NCBI GenBank assembly: GCA_030427685.1
Contig: JAUIBB010000003.1
Span: 1-43,312, forward strand
Direction of reading: 5' to 3'
Length of the DNA stretch: 43,312 nucleotides
From: Alphaproteobacteria bacterium
Lineage (GTDB): Bacteria > Pseudomonadota > Alphaproteobacteria > Rickettsiales > UBA3002
Positions 9,082 through 22,144 of the stretch are shown piece by piece. The position numbers and the translations under genes were made by a program. The notes beneath the pieces are model-generated. The model had not been told where the DNA came from. It saw only the letters and a program-made list of their open reading frames with translations, and did no database searches. Each line of letters opens with the position of its first letter. Within the stretch, counting starts at the first letter, position 1.

Positions 9082-9665
9082 TAAGCGGCCACCTCTTCTG
9101 GATCAACCCATGAAATATTGCCATCAACCCGGCGATAAACCACATTTGCACGGCCACTGCCTGCATTCAGGAACATCAGGGCAGGAAGATCGGCCAGGTC
9201 CATTTTCATGACAGCTTCGCTTACGGTAAGCGTCTGGATCGCAGTTGATTTCTCTGCCACGACAACAGGTGCGCCCTTCTCGTCCAGCTCTTCACTGTCC
9301 ATCTCAGGCTTCAGGATATATTTACGCGCATTCATCGCACGCAGGCTACTGCGGTCGTTGCCGTGATGGTCTTTCAAGCGACGCTTATAGCGACGCAGTT
9401 GTTTTTCGACCTTGGTGGCTGCATCCTCAAAGGCAGCGTAAATTTCATTCGCGCCCCCCTGGCTTTTAAGGATAAGCCCAGCATGGGTACCTGTGTTCGC
9501 GTGAATATCAACGCGGTACTGGTGATGCGCCTCTTTCGAGACCACAACATCCACGCTCACGATACGGTCGAGATACTTATTCAGCCCGTCTTGCAGGCGC
9601 TTCTCTACGTGTTGCTGGAATGCTTCGCCAAGATCGACATGCCGGCCGGAAATGTGAAACTGCAT
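9081..9665 (-). CDS. hpf: Ribosome hibernation promoting factor, long form
   Basis: MQFHISGRHVDLGEAFQQHVEKRL N-terminal domain plus the long C-terminal domain (LPALMFLNAGSGRANVVYRRVDGNISWVDP). Confidence 0.94.
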   Translation of the reverse strand: MQFHISGRHVDLGEAFQQHVEKRLQDGLNKYLDRIVSVDVVVSKEAHHQYRVDIHANTGTHAGLILKSQGGANEIYAAFEDAATKVEKQLRRYKRRLKDHHGNDRSSLRAMNARKYILKPEMDSEELDEKGAPVVVAEKSTAIQTLTVSEAVMKMDLADLPALMFLNAGSGRANVVYRRVDGNISWVDPEEVAA

Positions 9666-9791
9666 AAATTCCTCTTTTCATTGGGAAGTTGAAGGTTGGG
9701 TAGAATTTTCTATCGTCTGATTTTAGACCTTTTTCGGAGAATAGCCAAGCGCTATCACGGAAGATAAATGGAAGTGCCCACTAAGATAGGG

Positions 9792-11015
9792 TTAGAGCTT
9801 TGGCAATTTAACCCCCAGCGCTTCAGACAAGCGATCGCTTTCACCGTAATAGGCCGCACGACGCAAGAAGCGCGGCATAATACCGCTCCATTTAAAGTCG
9901 CCCATCAGCCTGCCATCTGCGCCTTCACCTTTGCTCTGGAATGTGAAGAGATCCTGCATGCTGATAATGTCACCCTCCATGCCACAAATTTCGCTGACAT
10001 AGGTAATGCGGCGATGGCCATCGCGCATCCGGCTCACCTGGATAAAGAGGTTAATGGCAGAGGCAATCTGTGCTCGAATAGCCTGTATTGGCAAGTTCAG
10101 GTTTGCCATCACGATCATGTTTTCAAGCCGTGCAATAGCATCGCGCGGATGGTTTGCATGGATCGTTGTGAGCGAGCCTTCATGCCCTGTATTCATGGCC
10201 TGCATCATATCGAAGGCTTCTGATGAACGCACCTCACCGACGATAATGCGGTCTGGGCGCATCCGTAGTGCGTTTTTCATCAGGTCGCGCATGCTGACCT
10301 CATCTTCCTGATGCGGCTGGCGCATGGGACGGGTTTCAAGCCGCACCACATGCGGCTGCTGAAGCCGAAGCTCTGCCGCGTCCTCAATCGTCACCACCCG
10401 CTCATTCGGATCAATAAATTCAGAAATCGCATTAAGCAGGGTTGTTTTACCAGAGCCGGTACCGCCGGAAATCACCACATTCAAGCGACAACGGCCCACG
10501 ACTTTTAGTAGCTCTGAAAGCGCAAGCGACATGTTGCCTTGCGCAGCCATACGGTCGAGCGTAATGCCATGACGCGCAAATTTACGAATTGAAATGGTTG
10601 TCCCATCCACCGCAAGCGGGGGCGCAATGATATTAACCCGACTACCATCTGCCAGCCGTGCATCCAATAGAGGGCGACGGAGGTTTACACTTCGTCCGGC
10701 CTGCTGCGCAATCGCCTGCGCAATGCTGAATACGTCTGCATCGCTTGAGAACGTAATGCCCGTGCATTCAAGCCGCCCATCACGCTCGATATAAACGCTG
10801 CGCGTACCGTTGATGAGAATGTCGTTAATGGTATCATCTTCCAGCAGCGGCTTAAGCGGCGTTAGCGCCTCGATGGATTGTACCAGCAATGCGGCAAGAT
10901 CTGCTTCCGGTGTGAGAGGAACACCTGCTCCCTGCCCCTCTCCGGCAATCTGTTGGCGCAGCGCGCCAAGTTGAGATTCCAGAAGCGCCAGGCGCTGTGT
11001 AAGGTCATCGGTCAT
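9792..11015 (-). CDS. cpaF: CpaF/TadA-type secretion ATPase (VirB11-like)
   Basis: VVISGGTGSGKTTLLNAISEFI Walker A, RVVTIEDAAELRL, MRPDRIIVGEVRSSEAFDMMQAMNTGHEGSLTTIHANHPRDAIARLE. Confidence 0.93.
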   Translation of the reverse strand: MTDDLTQRLALLESQLGALRQQIAGEGQGAGVPLTPEADLAALLVQSIEALTPLKPLLEDDTINDILINGTRSVYIERDGRLECTGITFSSDADVFSIAQAIAQQAGRSVNLRRPLLDARLADGSRVNIIAPPLAVDGTTISIRKFARHGITLDRMAAQGNMSLALSELLKVVGRCRLNVVISGGTGSGKTTLLNAISEFIDPNERVVTIEDAAELRLQQPHVVRLETRPMRQPHQEDEVSMRDLMKNALRMRPDRIIVGEVRSSEAFDMMQAMNTGHEGSLTTIHANHPRDAIARLENMIVMANLNLPIQAIRAQIASAINLFIQVSRMRDGHRRITYVSEICGMEGDIISMQDLFTFQSKGEGADGRLMGDFKWSGIMPRFLRRAAYYGESDRLSEALGVKLPKL

Positions 11016-11172
11016 GCGGTGAGTTTATACCGTTTCGAAGGTTGTTGGCGTGGCAAATCGCCATATTCCCCTCACCTGATGCCAGATTCAGAAGGAAACG
11101 CTGCTTTTCGGCCATACTTTTCGTTTTAGCGGAAAAACATGAAGCTTTCGTTAAGAGACTCGACTGCGCGAC

Positions 11173-12099
11173 TTAATTTCTTGGGATCCGCTTAAATGCC
11201 TCTTTCAGCAGCGCCTGGGGAAGGTGGCTTTGGCTAGCAAGGTCGCCAATATCCTCTTTTGCGATATCCTTCCCTTCCATCGCAGAATGGAGATTGACCT
11301 GATTCGTAGCCAGGAGCGTATGCAGGTGCTGCCTACCGGCCCGACTTTTGCTGTCGTTGAGGCCCTGATCGTGCATCAGCCGATCTACATTTTCTTCCAG
11401 CAAGTCCTCTTTCAGAGAAAATTGGTAACCATGCAGAGCCTTGCTAAAGCTTGCTTCGCTCATGTCCTGGCCATCGATACGGTGCCCCTTGACCGTTGCC
11501 GAAAACGCCTTCGTATGCTGTAGCAGCTGGTCTAGCGAGTATTTCTGGGCATCCTGACCATCATCCCGTACATACTGGCCATCAGGCTCACGGGTCACGG
11601 CATAATGCGAAACACCATCATTATACGCCACGATCAGCGGAATCCCGCCCGACGTTGCAATCGCAACCTCGGATTCTGCGTAGTGCAGCTTCTGCAGCAT
11701 CCCCCACAGCTCGGCTTCATTGGCACGCGTGAAGGTTTTGCTGGCGATGATGCGGTCGATTGCAGCCGTCGAGACACCCTCTTTCCGCATTCCCTCAAGA
11801 TAGGGCGAGGAAAGTCCATGCTTCAGCTCCTGATTGACAAGAGTAACCACAATATCGCGCTCACTACTGGGCTTACCATTGATGCAATAGGACTGCGCCT
11901 GCCTTAACCCCATCGCAAGTGTTGAAAGTGCATCGCGCAATGTCAGCTTTTCCGGAAAGCCCTCCATGGTTTTGTTCAGCGAGAAGGTCTGGCCATCCTC
12001 GTTCCGGCTGAGCGCCACCTTCACTTCCCCTCCAAGGGAAAGGGTAAATCCGGCAAAGTTCTGTTGCGCATCCAGCAATATATTGAGCGTCGGCTTCAT
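11173..12099 (-). CDS. Hypothetical protein, 308 aa
   Basis: Intact ORF between cpaF and rpoN; no signal peptide. The segment IPLIVAYNDGVSHYAVTREPDGQYVRDDGQDAQKYSLDQLLQH weakly recalls the His/Asp half of C39-like papain-fold domains. Confidence 0.75.
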   Translation of the reverse strand: MKPTLNILLDAQQNFAGFTLSLGGEVKVALSRNEDGQTFSLNKTMEGFPEKLTLRDALSTLAMGLRQAQSYCINGKPSSERDIVVTLVNQELKHGLSSPYLEGMRKEGVSTAAIDRIIASKTFTRANEAELWGMLQKLHYAESEVAIATSGGIPLIVAYNDGVSHYAVTREPDGQYVRDDGQDAQKYSLDQLLQHTKAFSATVKGHRIDGQDMSEASFSKALHGYQFSLKEDLLEENVDRLMHDQGLNDSKSRAGRQHLHTLLATNQVNLHSAMEGKDIAKEDIGDLASQSHLPQALLKEAFKRIPRN

Positions 12100-12181
12100 A
12101 CATCCTCATCCATAGGTCATGTTCTGAGAGCAGACCATAATGCGAAATTTAGCGCTGAATATGAAGCTTCTATGACAATTG

Positions 12182-13669
12182 CTACTGGCTGGCTTTTTGC
12201 CGCCGGCGAATCACCGATGAGGGAATGGACATTTCTTCGCGGTATTTCGTCACCGTGCGCCGAGCAACATCAATGTTGCGATCTTTCAATCGCTTCACGA
12301 TAGCGTCATCCGAAAGAATTTCTTTTGCGGTCTCGTTGGCGACCAGCTCTTTGATATAGTACATCACGGTTTTACTGGAGAAATCGGTCGCACCACCCGA
12401 GGCATTGATGGACGAAGTAAAGAAAAATTTCAGCTCCAGCGTACCGCGCGGTGTCGCCATGTATTTAGAAGTTGTCACCCGGCTGATGGTGGATTCATGC
12501 ATTCCGACGGCGGCAGCAATATCCTTCAGCACCAGCGGCTTCAGGAAGCGGATGCCATGCTTCAGAAATTTATCCTGCTGCGTAACAATTTCCGTTGCCA
12601 CTTTGAGGATGGTATTGGCGCGTTGGTCAAGTGCCCGAATCAACCAACTGGCATTGGCCAGTTGCTCGGTCATGTATTTTTTAGCCTCTTTATCGTCGCT
12701 GCGCGCCTTCACGTCGGCTGCATAGCGCTTATTGATAAGGACGCGCGGCAGGGCGTCTGGATTCAGCTCTAAATGCCAACCTTCTTTTGCACGACGGACA
12801 ATAACATCCGGGATGACCGTTTGCGCATCTTCTGCCGCAAAGCCCATTGCCGGCTTGGGGTTGCAGCGACGGATATCAGCAAGGATCTGCGTAAAATCTT
12901 CCGCATCGACGCCACATTTTTTTTGCAGCTCCTTTAATTTTCCTTCTGCCATCATGTCGAGATTATCGAGAAAAATATCAATGACCGGATCAAGCCGATT
13001 CATATCCTCAAGTTGCAGACGCAGGCACTCTGCCAACGATCGCGCGAATACACCGGCAGGTTCCATTTGTTGAAGGCGGACAAGAACAGCTTCGATTTCA
13101 ATTGCTTCCAGCCCAAGAGTTTTCGCGAGGGCGGCGATATCTTCACGCAAATACCCTGCATCATCGAGCAGATCGGTGAGCTGTTCCGCGATGCGTTGCT
13201 CCACCGGATCCACGATATCCATATGAATCTGGGCGATAAGGTGCTCCCGCAGGGTTTGTTCGCGCGCGCTGGCACCTTCAATTCCGTAGCCTTCTTCGTT
13301 TTCATAGCCTCCGGTTGCGCCATGCGCGCCTGCGCTCACCTCGCCAATACCAACAGAGTCTCCTTGCGTCCATTCTTCACCAAAGGCTTCATCCTCCAGC
13401 GATTCTGCGACGGAATAGTCTTTATCAGAAACATCAATTTCGCGTGCTTCTTCGCTCGGGTTTTCTGGGCTGGCTTGTGACTCAGCATTTTCTTCCGGGT
13501 TATCCGGCTCACTTTCTTCTTTGGTAAGGAGCGGATTTTTTTCCAGTTCTTCGTCGATATATTCCTGAAGCTCGATGGCCGAGAGCTGCAACAGTTTGAT
13601 CGACTGCTGTAGCTGCTGTGTCATCACCAATTGCTGGGATTGACGAATTTCCTGTTTAAGACCGACCAT
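12182..13669 (-). CDS. rpoN: RNA polymerase sigma-54 factor
   Basis: LKQEIRQSQQLVMTQQLQQSIKLLQLS, VGMHESTISRVTTSKYMATPRG, and RpoN box ARRTVTKYREEMSIPSS. Confidence 0.97.
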   Translation of the reverse strand: MVGLKQEIRQSQQLVMTQQLQQSIKLLQLSAIELQEYIDEELEKNPLLTKEESEPDNPEENAESQASPENPSEEAREIDVSDKDYSVAESLEDEAFGEEWTQGDSVGIGEVSAGAHGATGGYENEEGYGIEGASAREQTLREHLIAQIHMDIVDPVEQRIAEQLTDLLDDAGYLREDIAALAKTLGLEAIEIEAVLVRLQQMEPAGVFARSLAECLRLQLEDMNRLDPVIDIFLDNLDMMAEGKLKELQKKCGVDAEDFTQILADIRRCNPKPAMGFAAEDAQTVIPDVIVRRAKEGWHLELNPDALPRVLINKRYAADVKARSDDKEAKKYMTEQLANASWLIRALDQRANTILKVATEIVTQQDKFLKHGIRFLKPLVLKDIAAAVGMHESTISRVTTSKYMATPRGTLELKFFFTSSINASGGATDFSSKTVMYYIKELVANETAKEILSDDAIVKRLKDRNIDVARRTVTKYREEMSIPSSVIRRRQKASQ

Positions 13670-13731
13670 AGAAAAACGGTAGCGTAATTTACGCTCAGAC
13701 TCAAGCTGCCATGCGCATGTATTAACGAAAA

Positions 13732-14724
13732 TTACAGACTAAAACGATCGCCCAAATAGACCCGTCGGACTTCTTCATTATTGACGATATCGGAAGGGCT
13801 ACCCTCCATCAGCACCGTGCCATCATGAATGATGTAGGCGCGCTCGATAACATCGAGTGTTTCGCGTACGTTGTGGTCTGTAATCAACACGCCGATGCCA
13901 CGATCTTTCAGGTGTTTTACCAGATCCCGCACATCAGAAATGGCGATCGGGTCAATCCCCGCCAGCGGCTCATCAAGCAGGATGAACGAAGGCATTCCTG
14001 CCAGAGCGCGGGCAATCTCTGCCCGGCGGCGCTCGCCACCGGATAGCGACAATGCCGGAGAATTACGCAAATGCGTGATAGAAAATTCCGCCAGAAGCTC
14101 GTCACACATTGCTTCCCGCCGCGCGACATCGGTCACGCTCACTTCCAGCACCGCCTTAATGTTCTGCTCAACCGTCAATCCGCGAAAAATGCTGGCCTCT
14201 TGGGGCAGGTAGCCGATGCCCAGCCGCGCACGGCGGTACATAGGCAATTTGGTGATATCGGCCCCATCCAGATAGATACTGCCATAGTCTGGCTTCACCA
14301 GCCCTGTAATCATATAAAAGCAGGTGGTTTTTCCGGCACCGTTAGGGCCAAGGAGGCCAACAGCCTCGCCACGCTGTAGTGAGAGCGAAACATTTCGCAC
14401 CACGGGACGCTTGGCGTATTGCTTTCCAAGATTTTTAACCGAAAGCCCCGAGTTTTTTTCAACCAGCAGAGGCTTTTTAGGCTCGGGCTTTGCGGTTGCC
14501 GGCAAGGACAACACCTTTGCTTCAGGCTCGGCGGGGGCTTCTGAGACTTCAGTCTCTGCCGTTACACTTTCTGGCTTTTCGCCCGGCGTAAGCGACATAA
14601 TATCATGCGTGTTTTTTATTTTCGCTGCGCCCTCAGGGGCTTCATCAACAGACTTCGCAGCTGCTTTTTTGGGGGGCTTCACCAACCAGCCCTTGCCCAG
14701 GCCTTTATCTTTATCATCTACCAT
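13732..14724 (-). CDS. lptB: LPS export ABC transporter ATP-binding protein with N-terminal extension
   Basis: GPNGAGKTTCFYMITGLVKPDYGSIYLDGADIT, LSGGERRRAEIARALA, FILLDEPLAGIDP; preceded by ~90 Ala/Pro/Glu/Lys-rich residues. Confidence 0.95.
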   Translation of the reverse strand: MVDDKDKGLGKGWLVKPPKKAAAKSVDEAPEGAAKIKNTHDIMSLTPGEKPESVTAETEVSEAPAEPEAKVLSLPATAKPEPKKPLLVEKNSGLSVKNLGKQYAKRPVVRNVSLSLQRGEAVGLLGPNGAGKTTCFYMITGLVKPDYGSIYLDGADITKLPMYRRARLGIGYLPQEASIFRGLTVEQNIKAVLEVSVTDVARREAMCDELLAEFSITHLRNSPALSLSGGERRRAEIARALAGMPSFILLDEPLAGIDPIAISDVRDLVKHLKDRGIGVLITDHNVRETLDVIERAYIIHDGTVLMEGSPSDIVNNEEVRRVYLGDRFSL

Positions 14725-14727
14725 GCG

Positions 14728-15363
14728 CTAAGGTACCTTCTGTTCGCTCGACGGCGTATCGGGTGTTTTTTTGACCACCGCAGGCTTAGTCTTTTCGGCT
14801 GATTTGGGAACGAACAGGCCACGTACACGTGCTGGTTTTCCACCGACCACTGCGCCATTTCCTGAGGTCAGCACACTGCGCCCGGTGGCCATATTGTAAA
14901 TTAAATGCGTGCCTTTGAGGATGTTACCTTCACGCGTTAGCGTCACGTTAGGCCCGGTCAGGTCGATGGTATCATCATCCACATGATAGACAGCCAATGT
15001 GCCACGCGCTGCTTCTCCCGGCGTGGTAAAAACCACATCTCCCTCAGCGTCGATGCGTGAAATTCCCTGCGCACCAGAGGCATCTGGCGTAGCGGCACCC
15101 GCTGAAGCGTCACGATAGTAAACAGTCATTTTATGTGAACGCATATTGGTTGTGCCCTGCGTAGCAATCACATTCCCTGTAAAAATGGCCTTGTGCTCGT
15201 TCTGCAGCACATCCAGCTTATCCGAGGAGATGTTGATTGGCTGCTCTTTTGCCAACGGCGCTGCCGCAGGCTGCTTCGCTGCGGCAGGAGGCATTTTTTC
15301 TGCCTGCGCCTGCATTCCCAGCATTGCCGTTACCAGCAAGGCAATCCATGTTTTTTTCATCAT
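14728..15363 (-). CDS. lptA: Lipopolysaccharide transport periplasmic protein LptA
   Basis: Signal peptide MMKKTWIALLVTAMLGMQAQA; NISSDKLDVLQNEHKAIFTGNVIATQGTTNMRSHKMTVYY. The ORF track start (15438) overlaps lptC and is probably too long. Confidence 0.92.
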   Translation of the reverse strand: MMKKTWIALLVTAMLGMQAQAEKMPPAAAKQPAAAPLAKEQPINISSDKLDVLQNEHKAIFTGNVIATQGTTNMRSHKMTVYYRDASAGAATPDASGAQGISRIDAEGDVVFTTPGEAARGTLAVYHVDDDTIDLTGPNVTLTREGNILKGTHLIYNMATGRSVLTSGNGAVVGGKPARVRGLFVPKSAEKTKPAVVKKTPDTPSSEQKVP

Positions 15364-15367
15364 CGCA

Positions 15368-16057
15368 TCACTTCTTTTTCCGGTCGATATGCACACGCAC
15401 GGGCTCATCCTCGCCAGTGAAGATAATATGGCTGCCATTATCTATGATTTCAAAGCCACTGGCAAGTATGTTACCCAGCGGCCCACGCCCTGAAACCGGC
15501 TCATTTCCAACGACACGGCTTGTTTTTGCATCCACCGTTGCCTGTTGTGACAAGAAGCTATAGCCCTGATCGTCGGTGAGGGTGACATTGCCTGTCAGCT
15601 CAATTATTTTGGTTTCCTGATGGTAATTTGCACGGTCTGACGTCAGGTGTCGCCAGCCGCCTTTCAGGGTATTTAGCTCGGCATCCACCTGTTCGATCAG
15701 AATACGGTTTTGCGTTTCCTGCGTGGCACGGATGCCACGGACAGTGTACTGCTCGCCCCGGTCATTAATACCCCGATATTTAGGGCGGCTCATTACCGGA
15801 CGCGCCGCATCCTTTGATTTATGCACGCCATTATCAATAAAGGAAACCCGAATGCCTGAGCGATCTTTACTCAGCAGCGGCACCCCGATCAATGCAACCA
15901 CCAGCCCCAAGACCAGCAGGGCCAGAAACATTTTGCTCAGCAGCACAAAATGCGTGTAGCGCCCTAAGGCAGAAATAAGGTGATCAACTTCTGTTACCGC
16001 CCAATTTGCGGAAAGCCCCTTTTTTTGTGGAGGCGGCGGTGCGTCTTCAGCGCCCAT
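15368..16057 (-). CDS. lptC: LPS export protein LptC
   Basis: One N-terminal TM segment, YTVRGIRATQ and ELTGNVTLTDDQGYSFLSQQATVD; position in the lptC-lptA-lptB cluster. Confidence 0.88.
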   Translation of the reverse strand: MGAEDAPPPPQKKGLSANWAVTEVDHLISALGRYTHFVLLSKMFLALLVLGLVVALIGVPLLSKDRSGIRVSFIDNGVHKSKDAARPVMSRPKYRGINDRGEQYTVRGIRATQETQNRILIEQVDAELNTLKGGWRHLTSDRANYHQETKIIELTGNVTLTDDQGYSFLSQQATVDAKTSRVVGNEPVSGRGPLGNILASGFEIIDNGSHIIFTGEDEPVRVHIDRKKK

Positions 16058-16059
16058 AC

Positions 16060-17040
16060 TTACATTACCCCTGCACGCAGGCAGTCATGGATATGCAAGA
16101 TACCCACGGGTTTTTTATCTGCCACCACAAACAGGCAGGTGATGGATTTGCTGTTCATGATCGACAGCGCTTCTGCTGCCAGAGTATCTGGCTGAATGGT
16201 AATGGGCGTGCGGTTCATGACATCAGCCGCCCGCTGATCCATCAGCCCGTCGCCCATGTTACGGCGCAAATCACCATCGGTAATAATGCCGGCCAACTCC
16301 CCTGCTGCATCCACGACTCCGGCACAGCCAAAACGCTTGGCAGTCATGGTCAGGATGGCCTCCTGCATTTTCAGCGTATCCGCTACAAGCGGAAGCTCTT
16401 CTTCGCCATGCATCAGGTTCGCGACACGTAGGAATTGGGTGCCAAGCTTGCCGCCAGGGTGATATGTCCCAAAATTCTCGCGTGAAAAGCCTTTATACTC
16501 CATCAGCGCCACGGCCAACGCGTCACCAAACGCCAGCATCATCGTGGTAGAGGTCGTTGGCGCACCAACGGGTGATGCCTCCGGCACCTCGGGCAGCACA
16601 ATGGCAATGTCCGCAGCCTCAACCAGGAGCGAGGTTTTACGGCGCACCAACGCCACCAATGTCACCGAAAAGCGGCGCGTATAGGCGATAACATCGCGCA
16701 GCTCATGCGTTTCACCGGAATTGGAAAGGCACAGCACCAGATCATCCGGCGTAATCATGCCAAGGTCCCCATGGCTGGCTTCAGACGGATGCACAAAGTA
16801 AGCGGGCGTGCCTGTTGAAGCGAGGGTCGCCGCAATCTTACGGCCAATATGCCCCGATTTTCCCATACCGCTGATGATCACGCGCCCCTTCAGCCCGGCA
16901 ATTTTCTCGACCAGCGTAATAAAACGATCATCCAGCGCCGCGGCGATGGCGTTCAGCCCCTCGACCTCACGCGCGATGGTATCACGGGCAACGGCTAGCA
17001 ATTGGTCGGCCGGAGGTATGTTCTGTGCGTTTTTGATCAT
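16060..17040 (-). CDS. kdsD: D-arabinose 5-phosphate isomerase (KpsF/GutQ family)
   Basis: SIS domain GRVIISGMGKSGHIGRKIAATLASTGTPAYFVHPSEASHGDLGMI plus two CBS domains. Confidence 0.95.
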   Translation of the reverse strand: MIKNAQNIPPADQLLAVARDTIAREVEGLNAIAAALDDRFITLVEKIAGLKGRVIISGMGKSGHIGRKIAATLASTGTPAYFVHPSEASHGDLGMITPDDLVLCLSNSGETHELRDVIAYTRRFSVTLVALVRRKTSLLVEAADIAIVLPEVPEASPVGAPTTSTTMMLAFGDALAVALMEYKGFSRENFGTYHPGGKLGTQFLRVANLMHGEEELPLVADTLKMQEAILTMTAKRFGCAGVVDAAGELAGIITDGDLRRNMGDGLMDQRAADVMNRTPITIQPDTLAAEALSIMNSKSITCLFVVADKKPVGILHIHDCLRAGVM

Positions 17041-17042
17041 GA

Positions 17043-17654
17043 TTAATGCGCAAAAATATCAATTTCCGGCCATCCGACGAGGTCAAGCTCGGCACGGGCT
17101 GGAAGGAAGTCAAAACAGGCTTGTGCCAGCTCTGTTCGCCCCTCACGCGCCAGCATCACGTTCAGCTTTTCGCGTAGCTGGTGAAGGTAGCGCACGTCTG
17201 AGGCCGCATATTCCTGCTGCTCAGGCGTTAAAGTTACCTGCCCCCAATCTGAGCTTTGCTGCTGTTTGGAGACATCTACCTGAATCAACTCGCGGCATAG
17301 CTCCTTAAAACCGTGACGGTCAGTGAAGGTACGTGTCAGACGTGAAGCAATCTTGGTACAGTAAACAGGCCCGGCCACAACCCCCAAATAACGTTTGATG
17401 ATGGCCACATCAAACCGGGCAAAATGGTAGAGCTTTGTCTTACTTGGGTCTGCCAATAGTTTCTTCAGATTGGGCGCATCGTACTGGCCGGGCAGAAACT
17501 GCACCAGATGCTCGTCCCCTTCTCCGTCGGAAAGCTGGATCAGGCATAGGCGGTCACGGTGATTGTTGAGCCCCATGGCTTCCGTATCAACGGCGATATC
17601 GCCCTTAAACGTAACCGATGCCGGTAAATCACCAATATGAAAATGGATTGCGAT
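17043..17654 (-). CDS. Ribonuclease D-like 3'-5' exonuclease with apparent ATC start codon
   Basis: Frame reads IAIHFHIGDLPASVTFKGDIAVDTEAMGLNNHRDRLCLIQLSDGEGDEHLVQF; DEDD family motifs. No ATG/GTG/TTG/CTG between the upstream stop and the catalytic DTE; ATC at 17654 is preceded by GAGGAGG. Confidence 0.85.
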   Translation of the reverse strand: MAIHFHIGDLPASVTFKGDIAVDTEAMGLNNHRDRLCLIQLSDGEGDEHLVQFLPGQYDAPNLKKLLADPSKTKLYHFARFDVAIIKRYLGVVAGPVYCTKIASRLTRTFTDRHGFKELCRELIQVDVSKQQQSSDWGQVTLTPEQQEYAASDVRYLHQLREKLNVMLAREGRTELAQACFDFLPARAELDLVGWPEIDIFAH

Positions 17655-17766
17655 GGTCGCCTCCTCTGGTTGGTCACCCTAAGCAGCAAGGCTACCGGAT
17701 GACACACTCTTTTAAACTTGCGGCAGACTGCCACAGCAGTCGGGCAATCACAAACAATTTTCACCG

Positions 17767-19047
<1,281 letters not shown>

Positions 19048-19110
19048 TTATGAAACAACCGTCCCCGACTGTTTAAGAGCAGCGAGAATAGGCGTCAAGT
19101 GCGCGTGCAC

Positions 19111-19497
19111 TTATTGTGCTGTCGCCAGCGGATCTGCCCCGAAGCGATTGTCACCTTCGGTTCCCTTGGTGCAATGCCAGATAATTAACACAATCGCGCC
19201 AATGACAGGAATCGTGGCAATCAGCAACCACCAGCCACTACGGTTAATATCATGCAGCCGCCGAACGCTGAGCGCAATCGTGGGTAAGAAAACAAGCAGC
19301 AAGAAGCTAAGTTCGACTGGCCCGGACTGGTGATCGGGCGTCATCGTTCCACCCGCAAGGAAATTATCAATATTGACGCAAACCAGATTGAGAAGAATAT
19401 AGAATAATATCCAGTACCAGTAGGCTGACCGCGGTGCGCGCCCCTTGATGGTAACATATTGCCTAAAGCCAGATACAATTGCCGGAAAAAATTGCAT
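19111..19497 (-). CDS. DUF805 family inner membrane protein
   Basis: RQYVTIKGRAPRSAYWYWILF, ALSVRRLHDINRSGWWLLI, WHCTKGTEGDNRFGADP. Start placed at MQFFPAIV; the ORF track extends to 19557. Confidence 0.88.
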   Translation of the reverse strand: MQFFPAIVSGFRQYVTIKGRAPRSAYWYWILFYILLNLVCVNIDNFLAGGTMTPDHQSGPVELSFLLLVFLPTIALSVRRLHDINRSGWWLLIATIPVIGAIVLIIWHCTKGTEGDNRFGADPLATAQ

Positions 19498-19579
19498 GGA
19501 TCCCTCGTGAACCAATGAAGCTGCCTCATTAGGCAGGAAAGACCCAGCCTTCGTCAACGCCTAAGCATCGCGCGCTGGC

Positions 19580-22083
<2,504 letters not shown>

Positions 22084-22123
22084 CTACCGTACCCCTTTAA
22101 TGACTCTGTTATTCTCTTAACTT

Positions 22124-22144
22124 CCCGAACAGGTTCGGGTTTTT
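22124..22144 (+). terminator. Rho-independent terminator in plus orientation between two minus-strand genes
   Basis: CCCGAA-CAGG-TTCGGG followed by TTTTT; T run only on the plus strand. Confidence 0.6.
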
